Source of the DNA: PALSA-505 sp035308365
Lineage (GTDB): Bacteria > Actinomycetota > Actinomycetes > Streptosporangiales > Streptosporangiaceae
Direction of reading: 5' to 3'
Length of the DNA: 64,000 nt
Assembly (NCBI GenBank): GCA_035308365.1
Contig: DATGGU010000076.1
Location: 1-64,000, forward strand
Shown: piece after piece, positions 24,099 through 31,688 of the stretch
How positions within the stretch are numbered: position 1 is the first letter of the stretch
How the letters are laid out: each line of letters begins with the position of its first letter
The notes under the pieces: model-generated
Told to the model about the DNA's origin: nothing
The model's input: the letters and a program-made list of their open reading frames with translations, nothing else
Database searches by the model: none
Position numbers and translations under genes: made by a program

Positions 24099-25583
24099 TT
24101 AGCTGCCATTCACCGGCCAGGTGTGAACTGGCTCGTTGGTGTGCATGTACTCGATATAGCGCTGGGTCATCAGCCGGATCGCTTCGAGCCGGTCGGCTCC
24201 GTTGCGTTCAGTGATCGCCTGGACTGTGGCGATCTGCCAGGCGGCGCCGGTCTGGCCAGTGAGACAGCGCTGCTCGATGAAGCCCAGTAGCCGGTCGGCA
24301 TGGGCCGGGTTCACGCCCCAGCGGCTGAGGCCCTCCCGGGCCTGCGGCAGCAGGCGGCGCAGCACAAGGTCGGCGACGGGTACCTCACCGAGACCCGGCC
24401 AGTACAAGTGTGCGTCGAGACCGCGGCGGGCCGCCTCGTGCAGGTTCTCCCCCGCGGCGGGGAACGACATCTGGGTCCAGATCGGCCGTTGCGCCTCGGC
24501 CAGGCTGCGCACCAGCCCGTAGTAGAACGCCGTGTTCGCCATCACGTCGGCGACCGAGGGGCCGGCCGGCAGAACCCGGTTCTCCACTCTGAGGTGCGGC
24601 GTTCCGCCGCTGATGGCGTAGATGGGCCGGTTCCAGCGGTAGACCGTCCCGTTGTGCAGGCTCATCTCGGCCAGCCGCGGGCAGGCGCCGGCGTCGAGCA
24701 CGGCCAGCGGGTCCTCGTCCTCGCAGATCGGCAGCAGCGCGGGGAAGTACCGCAGGTTTTCCTCGAACAGGTCGAACACCGAGGTGATCCAGCGCTCGCC
24801 GAACCATACCCGGGGCCGCACCCCCTGCTCCTTCAGCTCGTCCGGCCGGGTGTCGGTGGCCTGCTCGAACAGTGTGATCCGGGTCTCGTGCCAAAGCTGC
24901 TTGCCGAACAGGAACGCGGAGTTGGCGCCCAGCGCCACCTGGACCGCGGCGGCCGCCTGGGCGGCGTTCCAGTAGTTCGCGAACGTCTCCGGGCTGACCT
25001 GCAGATGAAGCTGCAAGCTCGTGCAGGCGGCTTCCGGGGTGATGCTGTCGCTGTGGGTGAGGAGTGTCTCGGCGCCGTCGATCGCGATGCGCATGTCCTC
25101 GCCACGCGCGGCGAAGATCTGCTCGTTGAGCACGCGGAACCGGTCGCTGGCCGACATCGTCCCCAGGTGCACGTCCTGTTTCTGCAGCGTGGGCAGGATT
25201 CCAACCATGACCAGCCGGGTCCCGGTGCTGCGGGCCTTCTCGTCACCCGCGTTGAGGTCGTCCCTGACCACCTGCTCCAGCTCGGCCAGCGCGTCACCGG
25301 ACAACTGCCGGGGTGGCACGTTGATCTCAAGGTTGAACCGGCCGACCTCCACTCCCCAGGCCGGGTTCGCGATCGCGTCAAGAACGTCGGCGTTGCGCAT
25401 GGACGGGATGCCGTGCGAATCAACCAGGTTGAGCTCGATCTCCTGGCCTACCCGCGCTGGACCGTCCTCGAACGCGTTCTCCCGCAGCATCCTGGCCAGC
25501 GCGTCCAGCGAGCGCCGCACCTTCTCCCGGTACTTGCGCCGGTCCTCACCACTGAACTTGATCGCCTGAATCTCACGACCCAT
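24099..25583 (-). CDS. GCS2-type carboxylate-amine ligase (glutamate-cysteine ligase family)
   Basis: 494 residues from ATG 25583, preceded by GGAGG; an in-frame ATG at 25649 is possible. It belongs to the GCS2/COG2170 branch of the glutamine-synthetase-like fold: RVGQEIELNLVD supplies the metal-binding Glu pair, FNLEINVPPRQL and TSLQLHLQVSPETF the active-site core, and TPHLRVENRVLPAGPSVAD a late conserved segment. At nearly 500 residues it is longer than YbdK (about 370) and nearer EgtA and related ligases. These enzymes form amide or gamma-glutamyl bonds with ATP. It is the last gene of a four-gene minus-strand operon with an ATP-grasp ligase and two hydrolases. The substrate is unknown; glutathione or ergothioneine synthesis is unlikely given the neighbours. 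Confidence 0.8.
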   Translation of the reverse strand: MGREIQAIKFSGEDRRKYREKVRRSLDALARMLRENAFEDGPARVGQEIELNLVDSHGIPSMRNADVLDAIANPAWGVEVGRFNLEINVPPRQLSGDALAELEQVVRDDLNAGDEKARSTGTRLVMVGILPTLQKQDVHLGTMSASDRFRVLNEQIFAARGEDMRIAIDGAETLLTHSDSITPEAACTSLQLHLQVSPETFANYWNAAQAAAAVQVALGANSAFLFGKQLWHETRITLFEQATDTRPDELKEQGVRPRVWFGERWITSVFDLFEENLRYFPALLPICEDEDPLAVLDAGACPRLAEMSLHNGTVYRWNRPIYAISGGTPHLRVENRVLPAGPSVADVMANTAFYYGLVRSLAEAQRPIWTQMSFPAAGENLHEAARRGLDAHLYWPGLGEVPVADLVLRRLLPQAREGLSRWGVNPAHADRLLGFIEQRCLTGQTGAAWQIATVQAITERNGADRLEAIRLMTQRYIEYMHTNEPVHTWPVNGS

Positions 25584-25676
25584 GAGGCCTCCGCGGGGCG
25601 CCGTCTGCGGGACCATGTGCCCAAAGGCACCCTCTTTACACATTCCCACGCGGTGGGAGCCGGCACTAGCCTCTGA

Positions 25677-26927
25677 TCAGGGGATTCGCAGACGGGCACT
25701 CTCGTCGCGGACCCACAGGCCGAGCAGGCCGCGCAGGTGCGCGGCGAACCGGTCGTGCTCGTGCTCCGGGTAGGTAGCACGCACGGTCTCCACCAGCAGC
25801 CGGTCGAAATCGGGGCCGGCCACCCAGTCCAGGACGATCTCGTCGAGGTGGGCGAGGCTGGTCGCGCAGAAGTCCTGGTACCGCTCCGACTCGAAGTAGC
25901 TGTCGGCGAGCTTCCGGTAGGCGTCCAGCTTTTCCTCATAGCTCAGGGCCGCGTCGTCGCCGACCTCGAAGAACCGGTCGGTCTCCAGGTCGAGCCTGGC
26001 CCGCCGCCCGGTCGCCAGGGCGAAGACGCACCACTTGACCAGCGCCCTGATGGCCCAGGGGAAGTAGTAGTGCAGGCTGGTCAGCGCCACATCCGGGCAG
26101 GCGTTGGCATAGTCGATGGGGTAGACCTCACCACCCTTGACCAGGGTCTCGCACGAGTTGAATTCCCACCGGAAGAAGCTGTTTACCAGCCGTCCGATCG
26201 TCATGACCTGGGCGCCGGCCTGCGCCGTAAGGAAGTCATGATCCACCGCGTAACGCAGGTGCATTGGCTGTTCCGGCTGAAAACGCATCACCATCGTTTC
26301 GGCGCCGATGGACAGCGACCGGGCGAAGACGTCGTAGTCGATGGCCTTCTGCAGGTGCATGAGCATCTCGCCGCTCTGGTCGTAGGCGGCGTGCAGCTCG
26401 GCCGCGTTGCTGATCCGGGAGACGCCACGCCAGGCTCCACCGTCATAGGGCTTCATGAACAGCGGATAGCCGATGCGCTCGGCGATGGCGTCGAGGTCGA
26501 AGGGCCGGTTGTAGCGGGCGGCGGTGTACGCGTAGCGGGCATTATCGACCGGGTTTTTATACGGAACCAGTACCGTCTCCGGCACCTTGAGCCCCAGCCG
26601 TATCATCGCGCAGTACGCCGCGTGCTTCTCCATGGACTGGAACGTGAACGGGCTGTTCAGCAGGTACACGCCGTCCAGCAAGGAGACCTTCTTCAGCCAC
26701 TCCCTCGGGTGGTAGTACCAGTACGCGAGCCGGTCGATGACCAGGTTGTAACGGGGCAGGTCACGCAGGCTGAACGGCTCGATCGTGATCCGCTCGCTGT
26801 CAAAGACGTGCCGGGCGCCGTTCGTGCCTTTCACCGGGCCGATCCGGCGCAGAATCTCCTCGAACGCCCTCGGCCAGTCTTCCTCGGTACCGAGCAGCAA
26901 CCCGATCAGGTGCCTGTTGTCAGTCAA
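25677..26927 (-). CDS. ATP-grasp ligase of unknown substrate
   Basis: 416 residues, TTG start with GGAGG 6 bases upstream, 12 bases after the preceding gene's stop. The ATP-grasp fold is visible: central-domain lysine in YPLFMKPYDGGAWRGV (about residues 155-170) and the magnesium-binding Asp/Asn in VYPIDYANACPD (about 270). The N-terminal domain ends with NSPFTFQSMEKHAAYCAMIRLGLKVPETVLVP, the usual lead into the ATP-grasp domain. The C-terminal 130 residues are a helical extension. Such enzymes join a carboxylate to an amine or thiol through an acyl-phosphate. With the GCS2 ligase next to it, two successive amide bonds by different ligases are plausible (inference). Confidence 0.82.
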   Translation of the reverse strand: MTDNRHLIGLLLGTEEDWPRAFEEILRRIGPVKGTNGARHVFDSERITIEPFSLRDLPRYNLVIDRLAYWYYHPREWLKKVSLLDGVYLLNSPFTFQSMEKHAAYCAMIRLGLKVPETVLVPYKNPVDNARYAYTAARYNRPFDLDAIAERIGYPLFMKPYDGGAWRGVSRISNAAELHAAYDQSGEMLMHLQKAIDYDVFARSLSIGAETMVMRFQPEQPMHLRYAVDHDFLTAQAGAQVMTIGRLVNSFFRWEFNSCETLVKGGEVYPIDYANACPDVALTSLHYYFPWAIRALVKWCVFALATGRRARLDLETDRFFEVGDDAALSYEEKLDAYRKLADSYFESERYQDFCATSLAHLDEIVLDWVAGPDFDRLLVETVRATYPEHEHDRFAAHLRGLLGLWVRDESARLRIP

Positions 26928-26939
26928 CGTGATCCTCCA

Positions 26940-27683
26940 TCAGCAGAATCGAGGCATGTGATGGGCGAGCTGAGCGCGCCAGGACGGCCAGTCGTGCGGC
27001 ACGTCGTAGCCCCACAGGTCGAGCTGGTGCCTGATGCCCTTCCCGGCCAGCAGCGCGGCGAACTGCTTGGTGCTGGGCAGCGATCCGGTGGTGTCCTCCC
27101 ACTGCCCCTGGCCGCACACGAGCAGCAGGCTAAGGCGGCCGCGCAGCCAGTCGAGGTGATCACCGTGCAAGTTACCGACGTAGTCGAGCGGGTTGTTGAA
27201 GTACGCCTCGGAGCCGCGGTCACCCCACCCGTTCCAGGATGCGGGATCGTAGTTGCCGGAGAAGCACATCGCCAGCGGGAACACGTCCGCCCGCTTGAGC
27301 GCGAAGTTGGCCGCGTGGAAGGCGCCCAGGCTGCACCCCAGCGTGGCCACCTCCACGCCATCGCCGCAGTCCCGGTAGATCCACGGCACGACCTCGCTGA
27401 GGATCCACGACTCGTAGCGGCCGTGCTGGCGGGCACGTTCTTCCAGCGGGATGCTCTGGTTGGACCAGGAGGCCGCGTCGTAGCTGTCGACGCAGTAGAC
27501 CTTCAGCCGCCCCTCGTCGATCAGGTTCGCCACAGCGGCGATCATGCCGTTGTTCTCGAAGTCCGAGGCGTTGCCCTGCTCGGACGGGAACACCAGCACC
27601 GCGCGTCCCCAGTGACCGTAGCGGATGACGGTGCCGGCCGCGCCGAGGGCGTCCGACCACAGCTCGGTCACCTCCCGGTTCAT
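26940..27683 (-). CDS. Alpha/beta hydrolase, esterase family (COG4947-like)
   Basis: 247 residues. The ATG overlaps the stop of the upstream hydrolase gene (ATGA), so translation is coupled. The nucleophile elbow is LGCSLGAFHA (Ser near residue 119), preceded by GRAVLVFPSEQGNASDFE and with His near HDWPSWRAQL towards the C-terminus, as in esterase D / enterochelin-esterase-like proteins. No signal peptide, so cytoplasmic. It resembles the small COG4947 esterases, which have no known substrate. Sitting between another hydrolase and an ATP-grasp ligase, it probably trims, releases or transfers an acyl group in the same pathway. Confidence 0.78.
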   Translation of the reverse strand: MNREVTELWSDALGAAGTVIRYGHWGRAVLVFPSEQGNASDFENNGMIAAVANLIDEGRLKVYCVDSYDAASWSNQSIPLEERARQHGRYESWILSEVVPWIYRDCGDGVEVATLGCSLGAFHAANFALKRADVFPLAMCFSGNYDPASWNGWGDRGSEAYFNNPLDYVGNLHGDHLDWLRGRLSLLLVCGQGQWEDTTGSLPSTKQFAALLAGKGIRHQLDLWGYDVPHDWPSWRAQLAHHMPRFC

Positions 27684-28753
27684 GGGCTCACCCGGCCGAG
27701 CAACTCGGTGAGCCAGGGATCGAACGCATCACGCCAGGCCGTGTAGTTGTGCATGTCGGGCACCTCATGCAAAATCGCCGGGTATCCCCGGCTGCGCAGG
27801 GTCTTGACCATGAGCCGGTTGTTCTCGGCGTTCTCTTCGATCATGCCGCAGGACAGGACCGTGGGTACCGGCCGCGGCGGCAGCCCGCCATCGTGCACAT
27901 CGGCAACGAACCTGACAACCCGGCGGTAATAGGCGAACCGCCGCTCATGCTCGTCGAAGGCCGGGCAGAAGAAGCTGCCAGACTGAAGGAACAGCGCGTC
28001 GAACGCGCCCGGGTAACGGCAGTGCGCGTGCAGCATCGACAGGGCGCCGAGGCTCGCGCCCATCCCCACCCGCTGGCTGGCCGCCACCCGGCCGGTGATC
28101 GCGGGAAGCACGGTCTGGCACAGCGCGCGGGTATAACGCATGTTGGCGGAATACCAGCGGTCCCGGTGCCCCGGGGCCAGCAGCGCGGCCCGCAGCCGGG
28201 GCAGCCAGCCCCCGGTGACACCGGCCGACAGATACCGGGTCAGGCTCGCCAGCGAGTCATACTCCGGCCCGTCGTGTGCCACCAGCAGCGGCAGCCGTTC
28301 GCTGTCGTTCGTGCCGCCCGGCGACCAGATCCGCACGGCGACCGCCGCGTCCAGTGCCTTGACGGGCACATCGAAGCCGGTGAGGCTCCCGTTGCCCGCC
28401 GGCGCGGTGAGCCAGGCCGGCGGCGTGTACGAGGGGAACTCAAGGACGCTCTTCGGCCCGAACGCGCCCGCGACCTGCCGTGGATTGCCCGGATCCAGCA
28501 CGGTCTCGCTGCCGCCGCCGGTGTAGCGCAGCTCCAGCAGGTACTCCATCCGGCTCACCGGCGGGCGGTCGATGACCAGCTCCCACCCGTCACCGTCTGA
28601 GTGGAAATCGAGCCGGTCACCCGGGATGGGCACGTCCTGCCACAGCCGCACGCCCGCCAGCCGGTGGCCCGGATCGGGGAGACGGAAGGTCACCCTGCTC
28701 TCGTCCACGCGCGGACTGGTCTCGGCGACCTCGGGGATGGGCTCCGCCGGCAC
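27680..28753 (-). CDS. Enterochelin-esterase-like alpha/beta hydrolase (Fes/COG2382)
   Basis: About 357 residues from GTG 28753, with AGGAGG just upstream; the longer in-frame start at 28786 precedes the RBS. Residues about 10-130 form an immunoglobulin-like N-terminal domain (VTFRLPDPGHRLAGVRLWQD...) as in Fes. The hydrolase domain follows, with Ser in GMGASLGALSM and His in DMHNYTAWRDAF. Fes-type enzymes hydrolyse siderophore or other macrocyclic ester or amide bonds. It is the first gene of the operon with a second esterase, an ATP-grasp ligase and a GCS2 ligase. The pairing of two hydrolases with two ligases suggests a small-molecule assembly and release pathway rather than iron release alone. 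Confidence 0.8.
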   Translation of the reverse strand: MPAEPIPEVAETSPRVDESRVTFRLPDPGHRLAGVRLWQDVPIPGDRLDFHSDGDGWELVIDRPPVSRMEYLLELRYTGGGSETVLDPGNPRQVAGAFGPKSVLEFPSYTPPAWLTAPAGNGSLTGFDVPVKALDAAVAVRIWSPGGTNDSERLPLLVAHDGPEYDSLASLTRYLSAGVTGGWLPRLRAALLAPGHRDRWYSANMRYTRALCQTVLPAITGRVAASQRVGMGASLGALSMLHAHCRYPGAFDALFLQSGSFFCPAFDEHERRFAYYRRVVRFVADVHDGGLPPRPVPTVLSCGMIEENAENNRLMVKTLRSRGYPAILHEVPDMHNYTAWRDAFDPWLTELLGRVSP

Positions 28754-28839
28754 ACTACCTCCTGGTGCCGGGCACGGGCACACCAACGAATACGCCGATC
28801 ACTCGCACATCGTGCCTGCTGCGCGCACAGCTGACAACA

Positions 28840-28965
28840 TCACTCCCGCGGCGGGTGCCGCCAGCTACCGGCGGGGCTCCAGCGGCGAGCCTCGAACTGG
28901 CCACCCACCGTGCCGTCGCTGGCGCGGAACTCTTCTATGATCTTGCTGGTCCGGTCGTCAGCCAT
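28840..28965 (-). pseudogene. Remnant of an F420-dependent (DDN-type) nitroreductase gene
   Basis: ATG at 28965 opens a 41-codon frame whose first part (MADDRTSKIIEEFRASDGTVGGQFE) is the N-terminus typical of deazaflavin-dependent nitroreductase family proteins. After residue 26 the match is lost and a stop follows at 28842, so about 100 residues including the F420-binding core are missing. A decayed fragment is the simplest reading; a functional 41-residue peptide is unlikely. Confidence 0.55.
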
Positions 28966-29100
28966 AGGCGTGACGCCGCTGACAATGCCATGCCGCCGGG
29001 TCATTCCCAGCACCAGAGGGTGCGCACGGGGACACGGAAAGCATGTGTACGCCCGCCAGGCGGGGCATACCACTGATAGCTCGTGTCCTGTAGGAGCGCA

Positions 29101-29439
29101 ATGAACAGAATCGAGGCTGCCGCCGAGGCGGCCAGGGAGCACATCGGCGGGTACGAGCCGGAGAACGCGTCCGACCTCGACCTGTTCCTGCTGAGCCTGC
29201 CGGACTACTTCAGCGAAGTCGCCGCGGCGTTCCGCCACGTGGCCGATACCCTGGCCGGAGGTTACCCGGTCGAACCGGTGGTGCCGGAGCGCTTGCGTGA
29301 GATAGCCGCGACGATCGGCGGGATGGGTGACTATGCGGCGGAGGCGCACGCCGCGCATCGCGCCGCCCACGAGCGTGAGCTGGAGCGCATCGAGAACCCG
29401 CGTCCCAACGAAGGCTTCTGGGACGTCTCCAAGCAGTAA
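29101..29439 (+). CDS. Small acidic hypothetical protein preceding an FtsK-like gene
   Basis: 112 residues; ATG 29101 with TAGGAG at 29091-29096. It is helical, rich in Ala and Glu, with SDLDLFLLSLPDYFSEVAAAFRHVADTLAGGYPVEP in the centre, and has no signal peptide or membrane segment. Similar small proteins occur upstream of FtsK/SpoIIIE genes in actinobacterial integrative elements, as I recall, but no function is known. It is 46 bases from the FtsK-like start, probably one transcript. Confidence 0.7.
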   Translation: MNRIEAAAEAAREHIGGYEPENASDLDLFLLSLPDYFSEVAAAFRHVADTLAGGYPVEPVVPERLREIAATIGGMGDYAAEAHAAHRAAHERELERIENPRPNEGFWDVSKQ

Positions 29440-29485
29440 CCCCGCGGTCATACGATCAGCCCTTTGAGGAAAGGGAATCAGCGCA

Positions 29486-31456
29486 GTGACATCGAGACCA
29501 CAGCGAGTCACAATCGGTTCTGTGGAGGGCTCCGGCACCTTGGCAGCGGACGGGCTGCGAGGCTCTGGGCGGAAGCCACGCGATGACGCTCTGGTCTACG
29601 GCCCGCTCGCGGTCCTCGCCCTGGCTCTGCTGGCGTTCGCTGGCTACGGCCTGAAGGTGCCGGGCGCGCCCTGGGCCGGTGGGGTGGCGGTGGCCGCGAT
29701 CGCCGGCTGCGTGGCCGCCCGGCTGAGGAACGGGCCGACGACGGTCTCGCTCTGGTGGTTCATCGTCATCAGCCTGAGCGCGGTCTGGCTCGGCTGGACC
29801 CGGTTTCTGAACATCAGGCTGGCCTTCGTATGGCTGCCACTGGCGGTCGGCGCGATCGTCTTCGGCGTGACCTACCCCCGGGTGTGCGACCGGCACACCC
29901 AGCGGGTGCAGGAGGCCGCCCGGCGAGCCGAAGAGGCCGAGCGGGTCGCCAGGCAGCTTGCCATCAAGAACCACTGGCCGATGCTGCTGGAGCGGATCGG
30001 GCACCCGGGTGTCAAGATCGTCGGCAGAGAGGAAACGGCCAGCGGCTACGTGCTGGCCCTCCGGCTGCCCAGCAGCGGCCGGGTGACGATCACCAAGCTC
30101 CGCCACGACCTCGAACGGCTCGAGGTGGCCGCCGACACCCGCCGTGGCAGCCTGCACTTCGAAGAAGGCGTGACAGCGCGTGACGTGCTGCTGCACGTCT
30201 CCCAGCGGGACTTCCTCGCCGAGACCATCCCGTATGAGGACAACGGCGAACTGCTCAGCATCCACCAGCCGATCCCGATCGGCAAGTACGAGGACGGCAG
30301 GATCTGCGAGCTGACCCTCCGCGAAATCGCCGTCCTCATCGTCGGCCTCAGGGGCAGCGGCAAGTCGAACTTGCTGACGGTACTTATCGCACAGCTGGTC
30401 CGGTGTGTGGATGTGCTCATCTTCTGCATCGACTTGAAGTACCGGATGGCCATGCCGTGGGTGGTGCCGTACCTGGAGGACGAGCGGCATGGCATGGCCG
30501 TCGACTGGGCGGCCACCAACCGCAGCGAGGCCGAGCGGGTGCTCCGGGCGTTCGTGCGTGGCATCGAGGCCAGGGCCGCCGCGGGAGAGGGTGAGGAAAA
30601 GATCGAGCCGGAGCCGGACCGGCCGGCCGTGTTCCTGGTCATCGACGAGATCGCGTCAATCTTCGGCTATGGCACCGGGTCGCGGCCGTCGTCGCAGGAA
30701 GCGACGAACTCGACGCTTGCCGCCCTCGGAACCGAGGCTGTCCGGCTCGGCCGGAGCGAGGCGATGGATCTCATTGCCGCCAGTCAGCGCGGCAACCCGA
30801 GCATGCTGGGCACCGGCGACTTCAAGAGTCAGTTTCCGCTGCGGATCGGGCTGTCCGTGCAGAACGAGAACGAGGCGCTGTCGGTCATACCCGACGACCA
30901 GCATGCGGCCAAGATCCTGGCCTCGCTCAAGCACGAGGGGACCGGCCTGGTCCAGTGGCGGGAGGGCCGCATGATGCGGGTCAAGTTCTTCCGCATCACC
31001 CCGGCACAGGTCGGCGAGATCGCCAGGCGGTACGGCCCGGTGAAGCCCCGTCCGGAGCCGGTGCTGGCCGATGCGCTCGGCGAGGACTACGCCTCCCGCT
31101 GGGAGCGCTTCCGGGCTACCAGGAAAGCCGCCGTGAGCGCTACCCGTGCGGCTCGCGCAAACCCGACTGACCGGCAGTTCCGGGAGATTACCTCGCGGCT
31201 CGGTGATGTCGAGGACGCGGCGGAAGATGGTCTCAGTGCCCCGCGCCGGCGTATGCGCGAGTACATCGGCCGGTCGGCCGAGCGGGGGGTCTCAGTCGCG
31301 ATGATCGTGAACCTGCTGGACAGCGAGCACATGGCGGCGGACGAGCAGACCGTGCGGCGCTGGCTCGCCGACGACATCGACCGCAGCGTCATTGAGCAAA
31401 CCCCGCGCGGCCACTACCGGCTCCGCTGCGACGGCGCGAAGCCACCGGGTCTGTGA
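29486..31456 (+). CDS. FtsK/SpoIIIE-type DNA translocase, integrative-element type
   Basis: 656 residues, GTG start. Three to four hydrophobic segments at about residues 35-130 anchor it in the membrane. The motor domain has Walker A GLRGSGKSN near residue 290 and Walker B VFLVIDEIAS near 385. The C-terminus (about 575-650) carries a small winged-helix-like region (MIVNLLDSEHMAADEQTVRRWLADDIDRSVIEQTPRGHYRL). It is far shorter than the cell-division FtsK and lacks the gamma domain, resembling the Tra-type translocases of actinomycete conjugative elements that move double-stranded DNA. No integrase, excisionase or attachment site is visible nearby, so an element would be incomplete. Confidence 0.82.
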   Translation: MTSRPQRVTIGSVEGSGTLAADGLRGSGRKPRDDALVYGPLAVLALALLAFAGYGLKVPGAPWAGGVAVAAIAGCVAARLRNGPTTVSLWWFIVISLSAVWLGWTRFLNIRLAFVWLPLAVGAIVFGVTYPRVCDRHTQRVQEAARRAEEAERVARQLAIKNHWPMLLERIGHPGVKIVGREETASGYVLALRLPSSGRVTITKLRHDLERLEVAADTRRGSLHFEEGVTARDVLLHVSQRDFLAETIPYEDNGELLSIHQPIPIGKYEDGRICELTLREIAVLIVGLRGSGKSNLLTVLIAQLVRCVDVLIFCIDLKYRMAMPWVVPYLEDERHGMAVDWAATNRSEAERVLRAFVRGIEARAAAGEGEEKIEPEPDRPAVFLVIDEIASIFGYGTGSRPSSQEATNSTLAALGTEAVRLGRSEAMDLIAASQRGNPSMLGTGDFKSQFPLRIGLSVQNENEALSVIPDDQHAAKILASLKHEGTGLVQWREGRMMRVKFFRITPAQVGEIARRYGPVKPRPEPVLADALGEDYASRWERFRATRKAAVSATRAARANPTDRQFREITSRLGDVEDAAEDGLSAPRRRMREYIGRSAERGVSVAMIVNLLDSEHMAADEQTVRRWLADDIDRSVIEQTPRGHYRLRCDGAKPPGL

Positions 31457-31688
31457 CATCGGCTGCGGACGGGTCTGCTCTGGTGCGGCGGTTAGGTTCC
31501 TGCCTGGAAGAGCGGGGGGCGGAAAAGCGTTACCCGTCTGGGGAATTTCCGGCCATCCTGGTGCGTGTTCGCGTGCCGTCGTGGAGATGCGATGAGACTT
31601 ATTCCAGACGCAACTGTCCTGATCATCAGAAACGGGCTTGACGTGCAGGCAGGTGAGCCAGTCGGAGGGTCCAGAATAAGCCTCAACG

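Noticed and set aside
24099..25583. GCS2 protein as ergothioneine enzyme EgtA
   Set aside because: No egtB, egtC, egtD or egtE homologue is next to it; the partners are an ATP-grasp ligase and two esterases.
25737..27746. 669-codon plus-strand frame across the ATP-grasp and esterase genes
   Set aside because: Antisense to two genes with clear catalytic motifs; composition typical of shadows.
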